64,000 bases of DNA from Aptenodytes patagonicus (taxonomy: Eukaryota; Chordata; Aves; Sphenisciformes; Spheniscidae): positions 3,060,143-3,124,142 of the forward strand of contig NC_134974.1 of the NCBI RefSeq assembly GCF_965638725.1. Reading direction: 5' to 3'. Of this stretch, positions 19,830 to 34,200 are shown piece by piece. Within the stretch, counting starts at the first letter, position 1. The number at the start of each line of letters is the position of its first letter. The translations under genes were made by a program, and so were the position numbers. The notes below the pieces were generated by a model. That model was not told the origin of the DNA. It made no database searches and saw nothing but the letters and a program-made list of their open reading frames with translations.

Positions 19830-22247
19830 CTTGAAAACATGTCCTTGCATTTTTATTTGAAGGAATTACTTCTATTCGATAGTGGATGTTAAAGATCTTC
19901 AGTGAAGCGTCAGGTCGCACATTCATACATGCTCAGTGTGCAGTGGAGTAGTTAACAGCATCGACATCTGCAGTGTTATCTCCGGCAGCAACGGTTGCAT
20001 CCCTTGAAACGAGCTCGGAGCTACCGTTGGGACTCCAGGCCAACGTCCTCCTCCAAAGAGATAGGAAGGGAGGAACAACGTCAAGAAAACCGCAGGTTTT
20101 CTTCGCCATGTACCACGAAGGCTTTGTGCACTTCTCTCTTGTGGTGCTAACACCCTGCTGCCTGCATGGTCCTGACACACGATTTAGCCACAGTGAACCT
20201 AATCACATCTGTGCATGTGCCACAAATGCATCACTCATTCACACCCTGTGCCTGCCACCGAGCCATGCCTCTTCTTCCTCGCCTGCTTTGCCCCAGCCCC
20301 CTTCCAGCCCTGCTTGCTCTGCGATGGTTTTCCTGTGGGCATCCTCCTTGCGCCATGTGCTCGCAGCGTCTGGATGGGAGCAGCACTACCTGCCCCATGG
20401 GCACCTGGTACCCCATGGTGGAGGACACAAGCTCTTCCTCTACCTCCAAGGTGAGGTTACCCACACCACCAAGGGCTTCTGCTCCTTCCCCAAAGGCCTC
20501 TCCTCCTCCAGACAACCCGAAATCGAAGGGGCTCCCAGCTGAAAGACAGCTCCTGCAAACCCCTTGTGTCCAGACCAAGAGATGCTGGGATCCTGGGAAG
20601 CTGGAAAACCTCATCCCAAGGGTGAGGGATGGGGCCTGGCTCCCTGGGGGATGTGGGGTGTTCTGCAGATGCTGGAGTGCATAGCTCCCTGCAGCCCCAT
20701 CCGTGTGTGGTTGGGGTGGGCCAAGCAGACCCTGGGGACATGCTGGAGAGGTTGGGAAAGCTTCTTATTTTTGTCTTGGAAGAGATAATGAAACAGGTAG
20801 GAGGTAGGGCAAGACCTCCAAGCCTTCTTGGAGATCCCCGAACTACCGAGACACTAAACCCAGGCATTTCGGCCACTGTTGGCTGCAGCCCTTGGAGCTG
20901 AGAGGGAAACGGCCTTTTCCAAGCTCACACCTGCCCTGGGAAGGGGCTGGGGAGGGAAGGGGGACAGACAGCTCCAAGAAGCAGACCCCGGTGGAGACCC
21001 TCTCTGCACATCTCCTTGGCCAGAGGAATCCCAGGCCTCATGCCGCTCTAGGCTGCTTGCGCTGGAGAGCAGGTCGTCTCCAGCTCAGCTCAGCTCCCGT
21101 GGTGCCATGAGCTGTGTCAGCTCTGGTTGAAGCCACCCTCAGGGTCTAAACTACCTTTCCAGAGGCTCTGGGTGCCCCAGAGCCAGCCCAGCGAAGAAGG
21201 AAGTGGCGATGGCTACAGGCCCACTGGCTCTCCTGGCTCTGCCTGGTGCTCCCAGCGCTGTGGCCTCCTGCACTGAACATCTCAATAGATGGTTTAAATT
21301 GATGTTTCCAATCTGAGAATTTGTAAAGTTGGGGCTTTTTCTCTGGATTCGCCCCCAAACCTCTGCCCTCCCCCCTCCCGCTGGGGTGGGACCGGGGAGC
21401 TGCAGTGCCTGGCAGCTCCCAGTCTCTCTGGGGGCCTCAGCGGTTCCCACCCTGGAAGCTCATCCCCCCCTTCACACATCTACTGCACGAGGACAGCTCT
21501 CCTCCCGAATGGACACTGTTCAACATGAACCACCAAGGATAAAATCAGGGCAGGGGCCTGGGGTCCCTCCCCACTTGACCCCAGCCGCGTGCCAAGAACG
21601 CAGAGATGCTGCCTGTCGGCATCCCGCTCCTGTCCCACCGGCCACGCTCCCTGTCCCAGCTGGGGCTGGGGCCATCACACAGCAGCTGAGGTTGGGGGGA
21701 GCAATGGGAACGTGGGTCCTGGCTCTCGGTGGGAGGCACAGGGCAAGCGTTCGTGACAGAGGGGCTGCCCAGCTGCCCCGAGCTTGTACCAGAGCCTGGA
21801 ACTGATTTTATCCTTGGATGTCAGAGAAACCAAAATGGAGGGAAACAAAGGAAAGAGCTACATTGACCCCAGCCCAACATCCCAACCAAGGGCCCAAAGC
21901 AAAGAGCAGCCACGAAACCAAAGCAAAGGTCCAAAGGAAGAAGGAAAGTTGCTCACTCACTGGTTCGTCTGTGTTTTGCGCGAGCGCTGGTCACAGGGAT
22001 GGAGGTGCAAGCAAGCAAACGGGGCCAGGGCTTTTGCTGTTCGTAATAACAACGTTTTGTACAAGTTCAAGAAGAAGCATCATGTCTCAGGCCGGTCGCT
22101 CTCTGCTCTCTGTCCCGCCATCCCTCTGTCCGTCCATCTGCCCATGCCGGGCGCGAGAGAAAATCTGTTGGGTTGAGTGGGGTTTGTGGTCTGATTTCCG
22201 TTTCCATCGGGGTTTTTTGGCTCCATTTCTCACTCCCTCCGACACCC
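19830..22247 (-). other. Probable CADM3 3' UTR
   Basis: No coding homology lies between the CADM3 stop codon and the AATAAA. The block is less GC-rich than its surroundings, with T-rich patches near 21,300 and 22,060, consistent with a long untranslated tail. The true end needs transcript data. Confidence 0.5.
19852..19857 (-). terminator. Candidate CADM3 poly(A) signal AATAAA
   Basis: Minus-strand AATAAA in CAAATAAAAATG about 2.4 kb beyond the CADM3 stop, followed by GT-rich sequence (TTGTAAGTCTACGTGCTGTAG). It is the only canonical hexamer I found in the 3' flank. A long 3' UTR is plausible for a brain-expressed gene. Confidence 0.5.
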
Positions 22248-25200
22248 CTAGATGAAATACTCCTTCTTGTCGTCGCTGCTGGCTTGGCCACCCTCTGCAT
22301 TGATGATGGCTGTGTCAGCATCTGGGGCGTCGTCTGACCCCTTGGCCTCGTGGGTCAAGTAGGTACCTGGGTGGGGAGAGGGGCTCAGCGTCACGGGGAG
22401 GCCCTCCTGGCACCCTGCTCCCACGCAAGCAGGGGGAGGCTGGGCTGCCTGGAGGGGCCCCAGTGGCAGAGCGCGAGGGCTGGCTGGAAAGTGGAGGCGA
22501 GAGGAAAGTCCTTTGGGTTTGGCCTGAAATGGAAAAGTCACCGGTTTCCCTGGGACAAGCCCTGCCCGGGGACCGAGCCTCGCCTGGGTTGCTCAAGGCT
22601 TTTGCAGTCATCTCTAGCCAGAGGGTGAAACTGCCTCCCCTTTGCAGGCAGCAGCCTTTGCCTGCATTTCCAGGCACATCTCCTGCCCTCCCCACTGTCT
22701 GCCCCTCCCTGCATCCCTGTCCCTGTTCCCCCTCAGAAAACTGGAGGGTTTCTCTGCAAAACTGCCATCTGCAAGGAGGCTCCAGCTCCCGGCTGCCCCT
22801 GGAGCCGGCACGGCATAGGGCAGAGGCGGCAGCTCTGCTGGGCTCAGAGGGCAGGGATGGGGTGCTCTTACTCACACATCACCTCTGCTGGGTTTTGCCG
22901 ATGTCTGGATGTGACCGTCTCCCCGTGTCTTATGCACATACCTGCCGGGCGGATGAAAAGTCCAGGGATGGGGAGATGCAAATGGTGGAGGGGAAGGAGG
23001 AAGAGGAAGGTGGAGGGCTCGAGGGATGGCGAGGAGGGCAGGGAGAGGGAGGAGGTGGGGTCAGGCACAGACGGGGACAGTGGCATGGGTAGTCCCGGAG
23101 CAGTGGATACCAAGCCATAAAGGAGAGATGGAGAAATGGGGTAGAAGCTGCCTCCACCTGGTGCTGCCCAGCTCCAAGGACTCACTGTGACATCTCCACG
23201 CTGGGGTTGGTGCCAGCATGGGCATGGCCAGCAGCCCCCAAACCAGGAGGGCTCCGTTGGCTGCACTGGGTTTCTCTGGACATGGGGCAGGTCTGCAGGA
23301 CGGGGAGCTGCCTCTCTTCACCCCTGCCCCACGCTGCCCACTCGCTTTGGGGATGTAGCCCTGCTCCCAGAGACCCACCGAGGGGTGAGCACACCTTGCA
23401 CTGCCTGCTCCGACGTGGCACGGGGGTCTTGGCTCCGTGCCCCTCCATGTGCAGCTCCCCCACCCCGTACCTTTGTGTCTGATCAGGTAGTGTCCCAACA
23501 CGATGAGAAGACTGAGCAGGAGGAAGACAATGACGGCAACCACCCCGCCGATCACCGCGTGGTACGTGCTGGAGGTTGAGGGCACCGGGCTCGCATCTGC
23601 CCAGACAGCAAAGGGAGAGAAAACAGAGAGAAGGAGATGCTGTGGACTCTGCTGCGCGGCAGAGGCTGCTGCTTGTCCCACAGACCGCTCAGAGCTGCAG
23701 GTGCGTGCCTTGGAGGGCCCAATCCTGCTCGGCTCAGTGACATCAGCTTGATCCTGCTGCAGATGACAGCTGTCGAGGTAGGTGCAAGAAAAGGGAAGGC
23801 AGTGGGGGAAGCAAGGGGGGGAAAGCAGTGGCCATCAGTGCCAGCTCCTGTGGGGAGTCAGCCAAGAAAAGCCCCAATGGCTGCGCTGGGAGTCCTGCCT
23901 GGGTGAGAAGGCAGCCAAGAAGAGCTGTGATGGGCAAACCCATCCCTGTGCCCAGCTGCCTGCGATGTGTCCCAGGGAGCAGCACCGGCAACATGCTTTG
24001 TGCAGCTCGTGGTATTGCTGCCTTCAGGCACAGCCATGATCCCACTGCCCCATCCTTCACGGTGGAATTTTTGCCCCAAAAGGGGAGGCTGAGCACATGG
24101 TAGAGCCAGGCTTGGCTCGCTCTTCCCCTGCGCCATGCCAGCAGGAAGGTGACATGCAGGCTGGCATGGCCATACACTGCACCCCAGGAGGAGACGGCAC
24201 CCCAAGGAAGGTGGGACCCCAAGGCCAGTCCCAAGTCAGCCGCATCTTGTAGCGCAGTCTGTGCTGGGATCCTGCGTTAGCCCTGGTACACAGGGACAAA
24301 TCCTCCTTCCACTCCACTCTCATTGTGCCCCACCAGCTCTTGGGGGAGAGAGCCACAGAAACGTTCAGAGTAGGCATTTGGACAGGACAGGGTGGGAAAG
24401 ACAAACAGGGGAGGCGACAGGATGGAGGGACATCTCACACGGACACAAGGCACAGGTTGCAGCTCACAGGCAGCTGCTGCCACAACCTGCCAGGAAGAGC
24501 TGAAGGACCATTATGCAGCCCAGGCTCTGGGGCCTCAGCTCTTTCTGTTGCATACCACCACCCTGAAGTGCTGAGATGGTGGCTGCAGAGTCCACACATG
24601 CCAACAAGCAGCTGCACAGGGACTGGAGCCTGGCTGGGATCCTGGGATGTGGCAAGGGTGCCCCTGGCCCAGGGCTGGGCCACCATCCTCCTGTGGAGCT
24701 TCTCCCACCGGGCTGGGGAGCAGCGGGTCCGTAAAGAGACAGAAAAGGAGCTTACGGTACCTTGCATGGGAGCTGGAGTGAAGGATGAAGCGGTGGCCAT
24801 GGAAGCATGAGAGATGGGCTGGGAAGGGCCCGGCGGAGGGGCTGGAGTGGAGTGAACGTGTGGGGTGGGGAGCTGGGAAAGATCTGGGGAGGACAACAAA
24901 AACACAGGGACACGAATCAACCCCGGGAGGTGCCAGTGAGGCGTGACAGAGCCCATCGGAGGGGACCCCGGCTCCCCCCAGCCTGATGGGACCCGTTCTT
25001 CTCAGCGGCTCCTTCCATGACCCCTTTCTTGGCCACGGGTCCCACTCCTCTTCTCCTGCCACTGTCCTCTGGGACACACTGCTGTGAACATCTCCCTCCA
25101 TCTCCTACCCTGCCAGCACCCCTGGTCACCCCTTCCTCTGTGAGGGACCCCATTGGGACCCTCCTGCCTGGGAGCCCTGGGACTGCAGTAGCCGGAAAGT

Positions 25201-28200
25201 GTCACCCACTGTGAGGTGCCACCTGCACTTTCCTATGCACACCCTCAGGGACTGCTCCGTCCCCGCTCTCCCTCACAGCCAAGCAAGGTGGCTGCTGTGG
25301 CAGGCAGGCTCGAGGGCTCAGCCGGGCAAGGCGGCTGCTCCAGTGATGGTGCCCAAGACCCGAGTGGCTCTGGGGAAAAAGAGGGGGGATTTGACAAGGG
25401 CGAATCAAGCCTATATGTGGAGCTTCTCTGCCGGGGGCTGTGACACCAAGCAGGTGAGGGACACTGGTGTTCTGGGTGCCGTGTGCTCATGGATGGTGTC
25501 GAGCACCCCGGATGCTGCTGTGAGCCTGCGGATACCTGCTGAGCACCCTGGGGGCTGCTCTGCTCCTGGATGGGTGCGGAAGGCTCTGGGTACTGCTGTG
25601 TGCTCACAGCCGGGCTCAGGAATCAGCGCCCTGCGCAGACCCCGCATCCAGGGGGATGGGGGGGACACAAGGGGTGACAAAGGATGACTGCACAGGGTTG
25701 GGCATTTAGGGGCTTATCCTGGGCAGGCAGAGGAGAGGGACTCAGGGGGACAGGGTGCCTGAGGTGCCATTGCTGCCATGTTGGAGGGGAAGGATGCCGA
25801 GAGTGCCTGAAACAGGAGGGGAGGGAAAGGGGACGGGAAAGGGAAGACCTGGAGCATGTACAAGTGCTGGAAGATGGAAAGTCCAAGGCTGGTAGAGAGG
25901 AGAGAGAAGGCAAGAGATTTGGAAGAAGAGGAGGATAACCCCAAATCCAAGGCCAAAACCGCAGGGAAACAGGCTCCTACCAACATGGGAAAGCTGCTGG
26001 GCAAGTGGCTGGGTGCTGAGCACAGGAGTCAGGGCAGCACCACCACCAGCCAGGGATGGGCTGGAGAAGCACTCGCAGCCCCACGCAGCACACAGCTCTG
26101 CTCCACGTGTGACACATGGCGCTTGGACATAGCAGGGCACAATGACAACGAACACGGTGGCAGAGCACAGCTGGGGCAGGGGGAGGTGGTGAGGGGATGG
26201 CACCGTGCCAGCAGGCGGCGCATGCTGCCCCTTCCCACGCGAGGATGGGTGTCGACTGGTGATACACTCTGGGGACGTGGGACACAAGGCAAGCCTGCGG
26301 GTCCAGCAGCTCAGGGCAAGCAATGGGGCCTGTCTCCAGAAGCTTGGGACAGGGCTGGCAGGGCACCTCGTGGTTTGGAGGGGTCGGTGCCGTCTGGAAA
26401 TCCTTTTTGGCTTGTGGTGGCAACACGCAGAGGCTTCCTGCAACAGGCTCAGGAGCACTGGCCTTTCCTCCTATCCCAGAGACTCCAGCAGAGTCCTGCC
26501 GGCAGCCCCTGCAGTTCCCCCATTGCAGCCTCTCCCACTCCCCATTGGAGGCAACAGGGACTGAGCTCAGCCTGGGCCATGCCATGTCCCTGCCCTGACT
26601 CCCCCAAATTGCTCTCTGCCCTTCTCGGCCCCAGGCAGCAGCCTTGCACAGTGCAGGGAAGGACAGGGAGGCTGGATGTGGCCAGAGGAGCTGGGGATGC
26701 AGCACTCTGCCAGTGAGTGCGCCAGGACTCAGCTGCATGCACACACCCACTCTGCACCACAAAGCTTCCCCTTCCACCACAGCCCTCCCTGGATCCGTGC
26801 GCCCCTTCACAGGGAGACACAGGTAGGATGGAGGTGGCTGTGCCATCCAGCAGCTGCTGGGAGAAGTTGGGTGATGCTAGGTGCCCTGCGGCCCCACTTA
26901 CCGCTGACGTCGAGGTTGTACTTGGCCACGACGCTGCCCATGGAGCTGGTGGCTGTGCAGACGTAGGTGCCGCTGTCGCTCTTGTTGAGGAAGGGGAAGA
27001 TGAGGACGCTGTCAGAGCTCAGCTGCAGGGGCACGTCGCTGCCCTCCTTCTCCCACAGGAACTCCTGGGGGCTGCGAAGCGGGATGGCGGTGAGGCACCA
27101 CCGCCTTCCCCAGCACCCTGGGCGGGCTGGGGCAGAGCGGAGTCCCTGGCCGGGCAGCGGAAGGGGCAATGAAGGTGTGGGAGTATTTAAGCAGGAGGGA
27201 AATACCCCATTTAGAGATGAGTCGGGATGGATCTGCTGCTCCAGGGAGAGGACAGGGGCTTTGCCTGTTCTCCGTGGGGTGCCTGGCCCTACTTGGCATC
27301 GATGCAAGGCCAGTGCCTGGCCCTGAGCCCAACACAGTGCTACCTGCGATGTCCTGCCCGAGCTCTGGGGAGGGCTAAGTGGTGGTTTTGGGAGCCTGGC
27401 AGCAGGAGGACGAGTTGGCCAGGGCCTGGCGGGGCTGAGCAGGAGGAAGGCGAGGGGGGGCCTTACATGGGGTTGCCCTGCCCGTCACACTGCAGCTGGA
27501 GCTTCTCGCCTTCCCGTGGGTACTGGGGATGCGGCTCGATCTTTGCTGTCGGCTTGTCTGAAAAAGGAGAGGCACAGTTGGGTGACCGCCTGTCCCTGCC
27601 CCACACTGTGCAGGGGCCTCCCGGCACCCCAAAACCCTGCCCCTGCACCCTGCCTCGGCCCCAGCTCTGTGTGTACAGGGGTGCAGCGTGAGTGCACCTG
27701 CAGGTGGTAGGGTGCACCGATGTGAGGGTTGGCACTCTGGAGATGCACAGTGCAGCTCCCACGTCCCTCACCCTGTCATCACAGGGGACATGCAAGACAA
27801 GGGGAATGGGAACAGGCAGGACACAGGAGATGGTGCAAGCGGGTAGGAAGGGATGGCACAGACAAGTCTCAGGGAGATAGGGACAGGCAGGACATAGGGG
27901 GCAGGGACAGGCAGGGGAAACCAAGGGCATGCATGCGCAGGGGAAGTGTCACTGTGCATTGCCCCTGTGCGTGACAGGACCGTTGTGCATGCAGGTTGAT
28001 GAGCCTGTATGCATGTATGTGTGACGGCTGTATGTATGTGTAAATGTAGGGCCATGTGTGTGATGTCTGCTCAACTGTGGTGATGCTGAGGCCTCCTCCA
28101 CCTCTCCCACCCCTCCACAGCGCTGTCCCCTTCCCCATGTGGCCCTGTCTCATCATCCCCACGTATGACGTACAGTGGACCTGCAGCTTCTGTGTGGTCG

Positions 28201-31200
28201 ACCTCTCGGAGTTCTGCAGGGACTCGTGGTCCACAGTGCAGGTCACCTCAGCTTCGTTGTCCTCCTTGGTGACGCGGAACTCCACCCGACTGCTCACGGT
28301 GAAGGTCTTTCCGTTGGGGTCCTCCACCACCTCGGTGCCCTCATCTGTGGGGACAGGAGACCGTTAGAGCTGATGGACACAGTACCCTAGCAGAGGTGTG
28401 AGGCTGACACGCGTGTTGAGCAGGGGACACCTTGTCCCCATGCCTTTGTTAGCAGTAGCATAGGATGCCAGTGTGGTCCAGCACCGGGCACATCTGCAAT
28501 GCCTGGTGTCCCACCTGCCTCCATGGTGTTCCCCAGCCACCCCAGTCCCTCGGGGCAGAGCCCCACTGCTTGTGCACCCACCCTTCAGCTCCTTGTTGCC
28601 CTTCTTCCACCGGAGCTGGGCCGCAGGCTTGCTGCCAGAGGACCGGCAGGTCAGCCGGGCTATCTTCTCCTCATCAATGGGCTGCTCATGACCGAAGATT
28701 TGGGGTTTCTGGGGGATTCCTGGTAGAGGAGGAGGCAAGAAATACAACAGCCTATTAGCTGTGTGTGTGCTGCCACCCAGAGACGGATGCACACGCAGAG
28801 ACGTCAATAAACACAGCAAGGATGAGTTAACGGGTAGGGATATGGGAGTAGCAGAGATGAACAGCTGCATGGACAGCATCTTGCAGGCAGGGCAGTAGCA
28901 GGCAGGAGATTGGGAGCAGGTGGGGGGGCTGCCACCAGTGGCTTACCCAGCACGGTGACGAGGGCCTTCGCAGTCCGCACGGGCATGGTGAAGATGGAGC
29001 AGGTGTATTCCCCCTCATCTGACAGCACCACATCACTGATGCTGATGGTCAGCTCGTTGGGCGTGGACCTCTCCAACTGGATCCTGTTATCTCGCAGGGC
29101 TGGGGGAAAAGGGACAACAGGGTGAGTGACAAGCTCTGTACCATCACACCCCTCCGCTAGCTCATATTTTGCCTGGTGGCATCACTGTAGGTGGGGAGCA
29201 GGAGGGAACATCATCCTCTGGGGCACCATTGGCCCTGGTCCACTTTCTCTCTGCCCCACCATTGCTCTGGTCCTGGAGTGGGCTCCTCTCCCCCAGCCAG
29301 CCCTCTCCCATCCCCAGTTCCTGCGCATGTACCTCGTTTCTCCCCAAAGTAGAGGGTCTGCTGGGCAGGGTTGGACCACTGCAGCGAGGAGTCATCGGGA
29401 TCCTCCACCTGGCACTTGAGCACCACTGTACCACCGGCTACCACAGTCTCATCCGATGTTGTGGGCTGGCTCTCTGGACACAGACAGGAGAGGTTAGTGG
29501 GGGCCCTGGGCATCACCTCTCCCCAGGTGTGCACGAGCATCACTGAGCAACCAAGGGAAGGGAGGGAGGAACACAGCAGTGTCCCCAAAACCCCTGGGAC
29601 AAGTAGGCCTCCAGTGCTGGGCTGAATACAGCTTGCTTGGGACAAACATTTTTTCCAGCTGACCCTAGGCCCTGGATGGCTGGGCTACACAGACTGGGGT
29701 AGGGGGACCAGGTCACCTTGGCTCAGCTGCTCTGGGTGGCAGCATGGAGGGGCATGGGGAAGAAGAGCAGGTGTTGGCAGAGGTCTGGCTGGATCCAGGG
29801 AGACTGTCAGTGTGAGTGTATGCCAGTGTGCACACGTGTATATCTGGGAGCATCTGTACAGCCCCTTGAGCATGGATGTGCGCGCACACACACGTGCTTA
29901 TGGTACATGTCCCACTCCAGGGACAAGGGGTTTCTACTGTACAGGCAGCGTGCTTGGCGTGGAGCCCTTCTGCACACCCTGGGGACAACAGGGACCTGCT
30001 CACGGGCACACGTCAGCCCAGGTCTCCCACTGCAATCCCATTCCCCAGCAGGGAACGGCCCCACTACAGCTGCAGAAGCAAGGACCAGCGGGCAGGATCC
30101 GTCCTGCTGCCCAACCTGCAGCACCTGCTGGGACGGCAGCTCCCAGGACACTGCTGTTCGCGGGCAGTAGCTCCATGCCAACCTGCACAGACACATCAGT
30201 GTCAGGCCTGGCTCCAAGCATAGCCCCTGGGGCTGCTGTAAGATACAGGCAGCTGGTGCCCACCAGGCATAAGCTGATCCAGACAGGGGCAGGGGTACGC
30301 CAGGAGGCAGCAGGAGAGCCTGGCACCAGCACAGGCACCAGCTGAAGGTGCCTGGGGAGGCAGCAAGCTCTGCTCCACTGCCCTGGCAGTGCCAGCAAGC
30401 CAGGGCTCGCACCCATGGTACCTCCATGCCAAGCACCCCATGCAATGGGATGCTCCACCAGTCATCTCCACCCCTGCCTCCAGCAAAAGCATCCGTGGTC
30501 CACTGAGTGTGGCCTGTGGGGTGCAGTCAGTGGCCTGCTCTCCATGTTATTCCTTAAGGGGATTTTCTCTTGCTCACGCTGCTCCTGGGCTCTGCACGTC
30601 CCTTCCCAGACTGCGTTTCCTCAGCTAAGACATTGTCCTTTGCTTCCTTCAGGCTCCTTGGAGGGCTCCACACTGCCAAGCAGCCCAAGGACAGAAGAGA
30701 GCAGCAACAGGATCAGATAACGCCCCCGCCTGCCCCAAGGACAGCTATTTTGGGAAAGTTGATGTGCCAGTGAGCTGAGCTGCACAGGGAGAAGGGGGAT
30801 GCTGGCTCTCCCAGCCGGGGGCTGTACACCCTCCTCACCCAGCTGGGTCCACAGGCAGCCACATGGACAAGAGGGAGGAACACGGATGCTTCTATTTGCA
30901 CTTTGCTCATGTGCTTGACACAGGGCTTCACAAAGTGTCATCTTCTACTCAGCCCAAGTTACTCATGTTTAGGCAGGGTCTCCTCCTCAGGACCCCTGAG
31001 CCTTGGGTGATCCTGCCTGTGTGCCCACGCAGCCTGTAGTGCAGTCCTGATTTCACAGACTTGGTTTCCTGCGTGATATTCACTGCTTGGGAGAAGCTCC
31101 AGTTATCAGAAGGAGAGGGGTGGAAGCAGCTTCGGATGAATTTCCCCATTTTCCACTCAGAATGGTGAAGGGAAATATTTTCTTTTGCTCACATTGCAAA

Positions 31201-34200
31201 TTCCCCAAAGCTATCGCAGGGAGTGAGAAGGAGTGAAGAGGAAGGAAGGCAGGAGGACAAGGCTGCTGGGCTTCCCAGGGACCACTTGGCTCATGTTAAA
31301 CTCCAGGAAAGCCTGGGCTGGAAAGCACATGAATCCCTCCCTGCCCACTCCCAGCAGCCATGATTACCAGAGATGCATCAAATTTGGATTAAAAACATTC
31401 CCAGGGTAAAGACTCTCTCTCCAGCCCAAGGAAACTCCCAATCACTAATGCTAATGTTTCATGCTTGCTATTGAAGTTTTGATCCTCTCCACCTGCCTGG
31501 GTTTGATGGCCAGCCCTTGGCCATCGCTACACTCTTGGTTGAACACCGCTGGTTCTTCCCTGCAGACATTTACAGGTGGTGATCAAGCCTTCCCCACACA
31601 CCAGCCGGATGGAGCACCCGAGCCTCACTTCACAGCCTGTTCCCAGCTGATCACAGCCCAGGCTCTTCCCTGACGTGTCTCCAGCTCGCTCAAGGCCTGG
31701 GCACAGTGGGGGCTCTGGTGAGGACCACTGGGACCCCTGATGCTGGGGATGGCACTGGGCGAGCAAGACACCACACCCCCCCCCCCCCGCCGTGGGGGAC
31801 ACGTCTCTGCCACGTCACATGCTGGGGTCTGCAGCTTGGCCAGGGATGGAGGCCATGGCTCTCTGTCTGCTCCTCTGGAGAGATCTGTCTGTCAGCTTGT
31901 TTTAATTTGGTTAACAATGCCTTTGTGCTGCTACTACCATAATTAGGGGATTAGGCTGCTGCAAGCTGCTGTTGTCCAAACTCAAAACACTCCAACTCAG
32001 ATGCCATTGAGGACAGGGTCTAAAACCCACACAGAACAGACCCAATCTCTTAATTAACACAATTACCATCACCTGCCACAGCACTAGCCTCATTAAGGTA
32101 TTAGTGTGGAGAGACATTAAACAGAGCAAGGTGTCTTTCCCCCAGGGCAGGGGCCAGGCAATGCCGCCCATACCCCCATGCTGGGTGACACACAGGGCAC
32201 CGCACAGACCCACTGAAGCTCCAGCTTTGCCTTGTTGACAACCTCCCTTCTCCCTTCCTGGCTCACAGCTGTACAGCCAGGACCACCAAGATGGGTCTCC
32301 AACCCCCCAGAGACCATGCTTCTGTGAGAGCTGCAGAGCCCTGCGTTTAGCTTTCCCACCTGCAGGCACGTGCTGGCAGCTCATGCAGGGTGGGGGACAC
32401 AGCCCCACACCAGCCCCTGCGGCAGAGCCCCTCTGGCCTGCCACACTGTGCCCTCCGGCACGACCTAGATACTCAGCTCGCCTCTGTGCCATGTGCCCGA
32501 CAGCTTGGAGGAACAGATGGGCACGGCTGGGCCACTGCACCAGTGCAGCTTGATTTAATTAAAAACCGCCATGGCTGTAACCTGCTGGCCCTTGACAGAA
32601 TAGGGGCAGAGCCACCATGGGAGCTGCCATGGGGCCAGGAGAGGAGGGGGCGGCAGGACCCCAGGAGCAGCAAGTCCCACCACAGGGAGCTTCACCCCTT
32701 CCCGCTCCTGCCACGGCCTGCGAGGAACAAGGCACAACCCGCGGGGTCCCTGTCCCTCTGCAGCCTCACTGCCACCCTCGCAGGCAAGACCCCCTCTGGC
32801 AGGGCAGGCAGGTGGGCACAAGGGGCAAAGCTGCCATCCCATGGCTGGGGACAGCGGCACACTGAGAACGAAGATGCCTCATGCACTGTGACTGCTCCCA
32901 AATCCAGCAGCTCCAGCCCCGGCACAGCCCAGTGCATCCTCCGGTCAAATCCTGAGGGTTCCCAAGGAAGACAAGGGGCAGCTTAGGCCACCCTGCTCAC
33001 ACCAGAATGGCCCTTCAACAGCATCGTGAGGGGTGCTGCTATGAGAAAGCAGGCACCTGTCACAGGGGTCCCAGCTCCCTGGGCGGCATCCCAGGGGCTT
33101 GGAGGCATGAGGGGGAGCAGAGCAAGGATGCTCTGGAAAGCTGGCTGCAGCGAAAGCTTTCAGGTCTTCCTGGCATGCTGGTTAAAACAGCCCCCACGAG
33201 CCCAGGGACAGGTGCCGGACACTCAGGGAAGCATCCGCCCTCACTGTGCCAGCGACTGCTGCCAGCATGGAGCCACTGCCACCTGACAGCCTGGGCTGGC
33301 AGTCCCCTCGCGCTCCCTCTGTGACACCGCACGATGGCCAAAGCAGCCCCTGGGGCCGCCCCGCCACCACGGTCTGAAGGGCTGCACAGCCCGAGCCCCA
33401 GCACGCTGGCAGGGCTTGGCACCGGGCTGCATCAGAGGACAGCTTCTGCTCTCACAACAGGGCAAAGGAGGCGAGTGCAAGGCCCCAGGAATGCCAGCAT
33501 TGCCCTGCAAGGATGAAGCGAGGCAGGAGAAGCATGCAGTGTTTAAATCCAGCCTTCCCCACAACATGCTGGGCTCGGGTAGGTGCAGCCAGCCCAGGAC
33601 CCCTGCTGCCTGCATGGCCAACAGCCCGCCCGTGGCTCATGGCTCTCCTCTCCAGGAGGGGAAGCAGATCCCTCAGATCTACACCTCCCAGGGCCACCCA
33701 AGCCTCGCTGGCCACCTCAGGCCCCTGCCATCATCCTGCAATAGGGTGAAAAGTTATTTTGCAGATAGTAAGCCAGCAGCAAGGTCTCCTGGCAGGCAGA
33801 GGACCCGGCTCTCCCTCCGTGGGACCCTCCTGGAGGAGGCCAGACCTGCTGCAGGTAGGGACACTGAAAGCTCAGTTACTGCCTCAGACCTGGGGACAGG
33901 CAGAGCAACCTCAGGCACCCCACAAAACACCACAGCAAAGGCTTTGCCAGGCACCCTGTTTTTGGCCAAGAGCTGCTGCCCATGTTTGTTTCAGATCCCA
34001 GTTGGCACAGTGAAATTAGAGAAGCACCACACTCTAGAAAAATCAATATTTCGTTAATTAAACCTGTGCATTTTTGCAGGGGGGCTGCATTCATATTTAA
34101 GAAGGGAAAAACAATGTACACACCTCTCCCGGCCCTCTGAACCCAGCAGCAGGACCTGCTGGCACGCACGTCCCCTTCCAGCACAGACCCTTCTCAAAGG

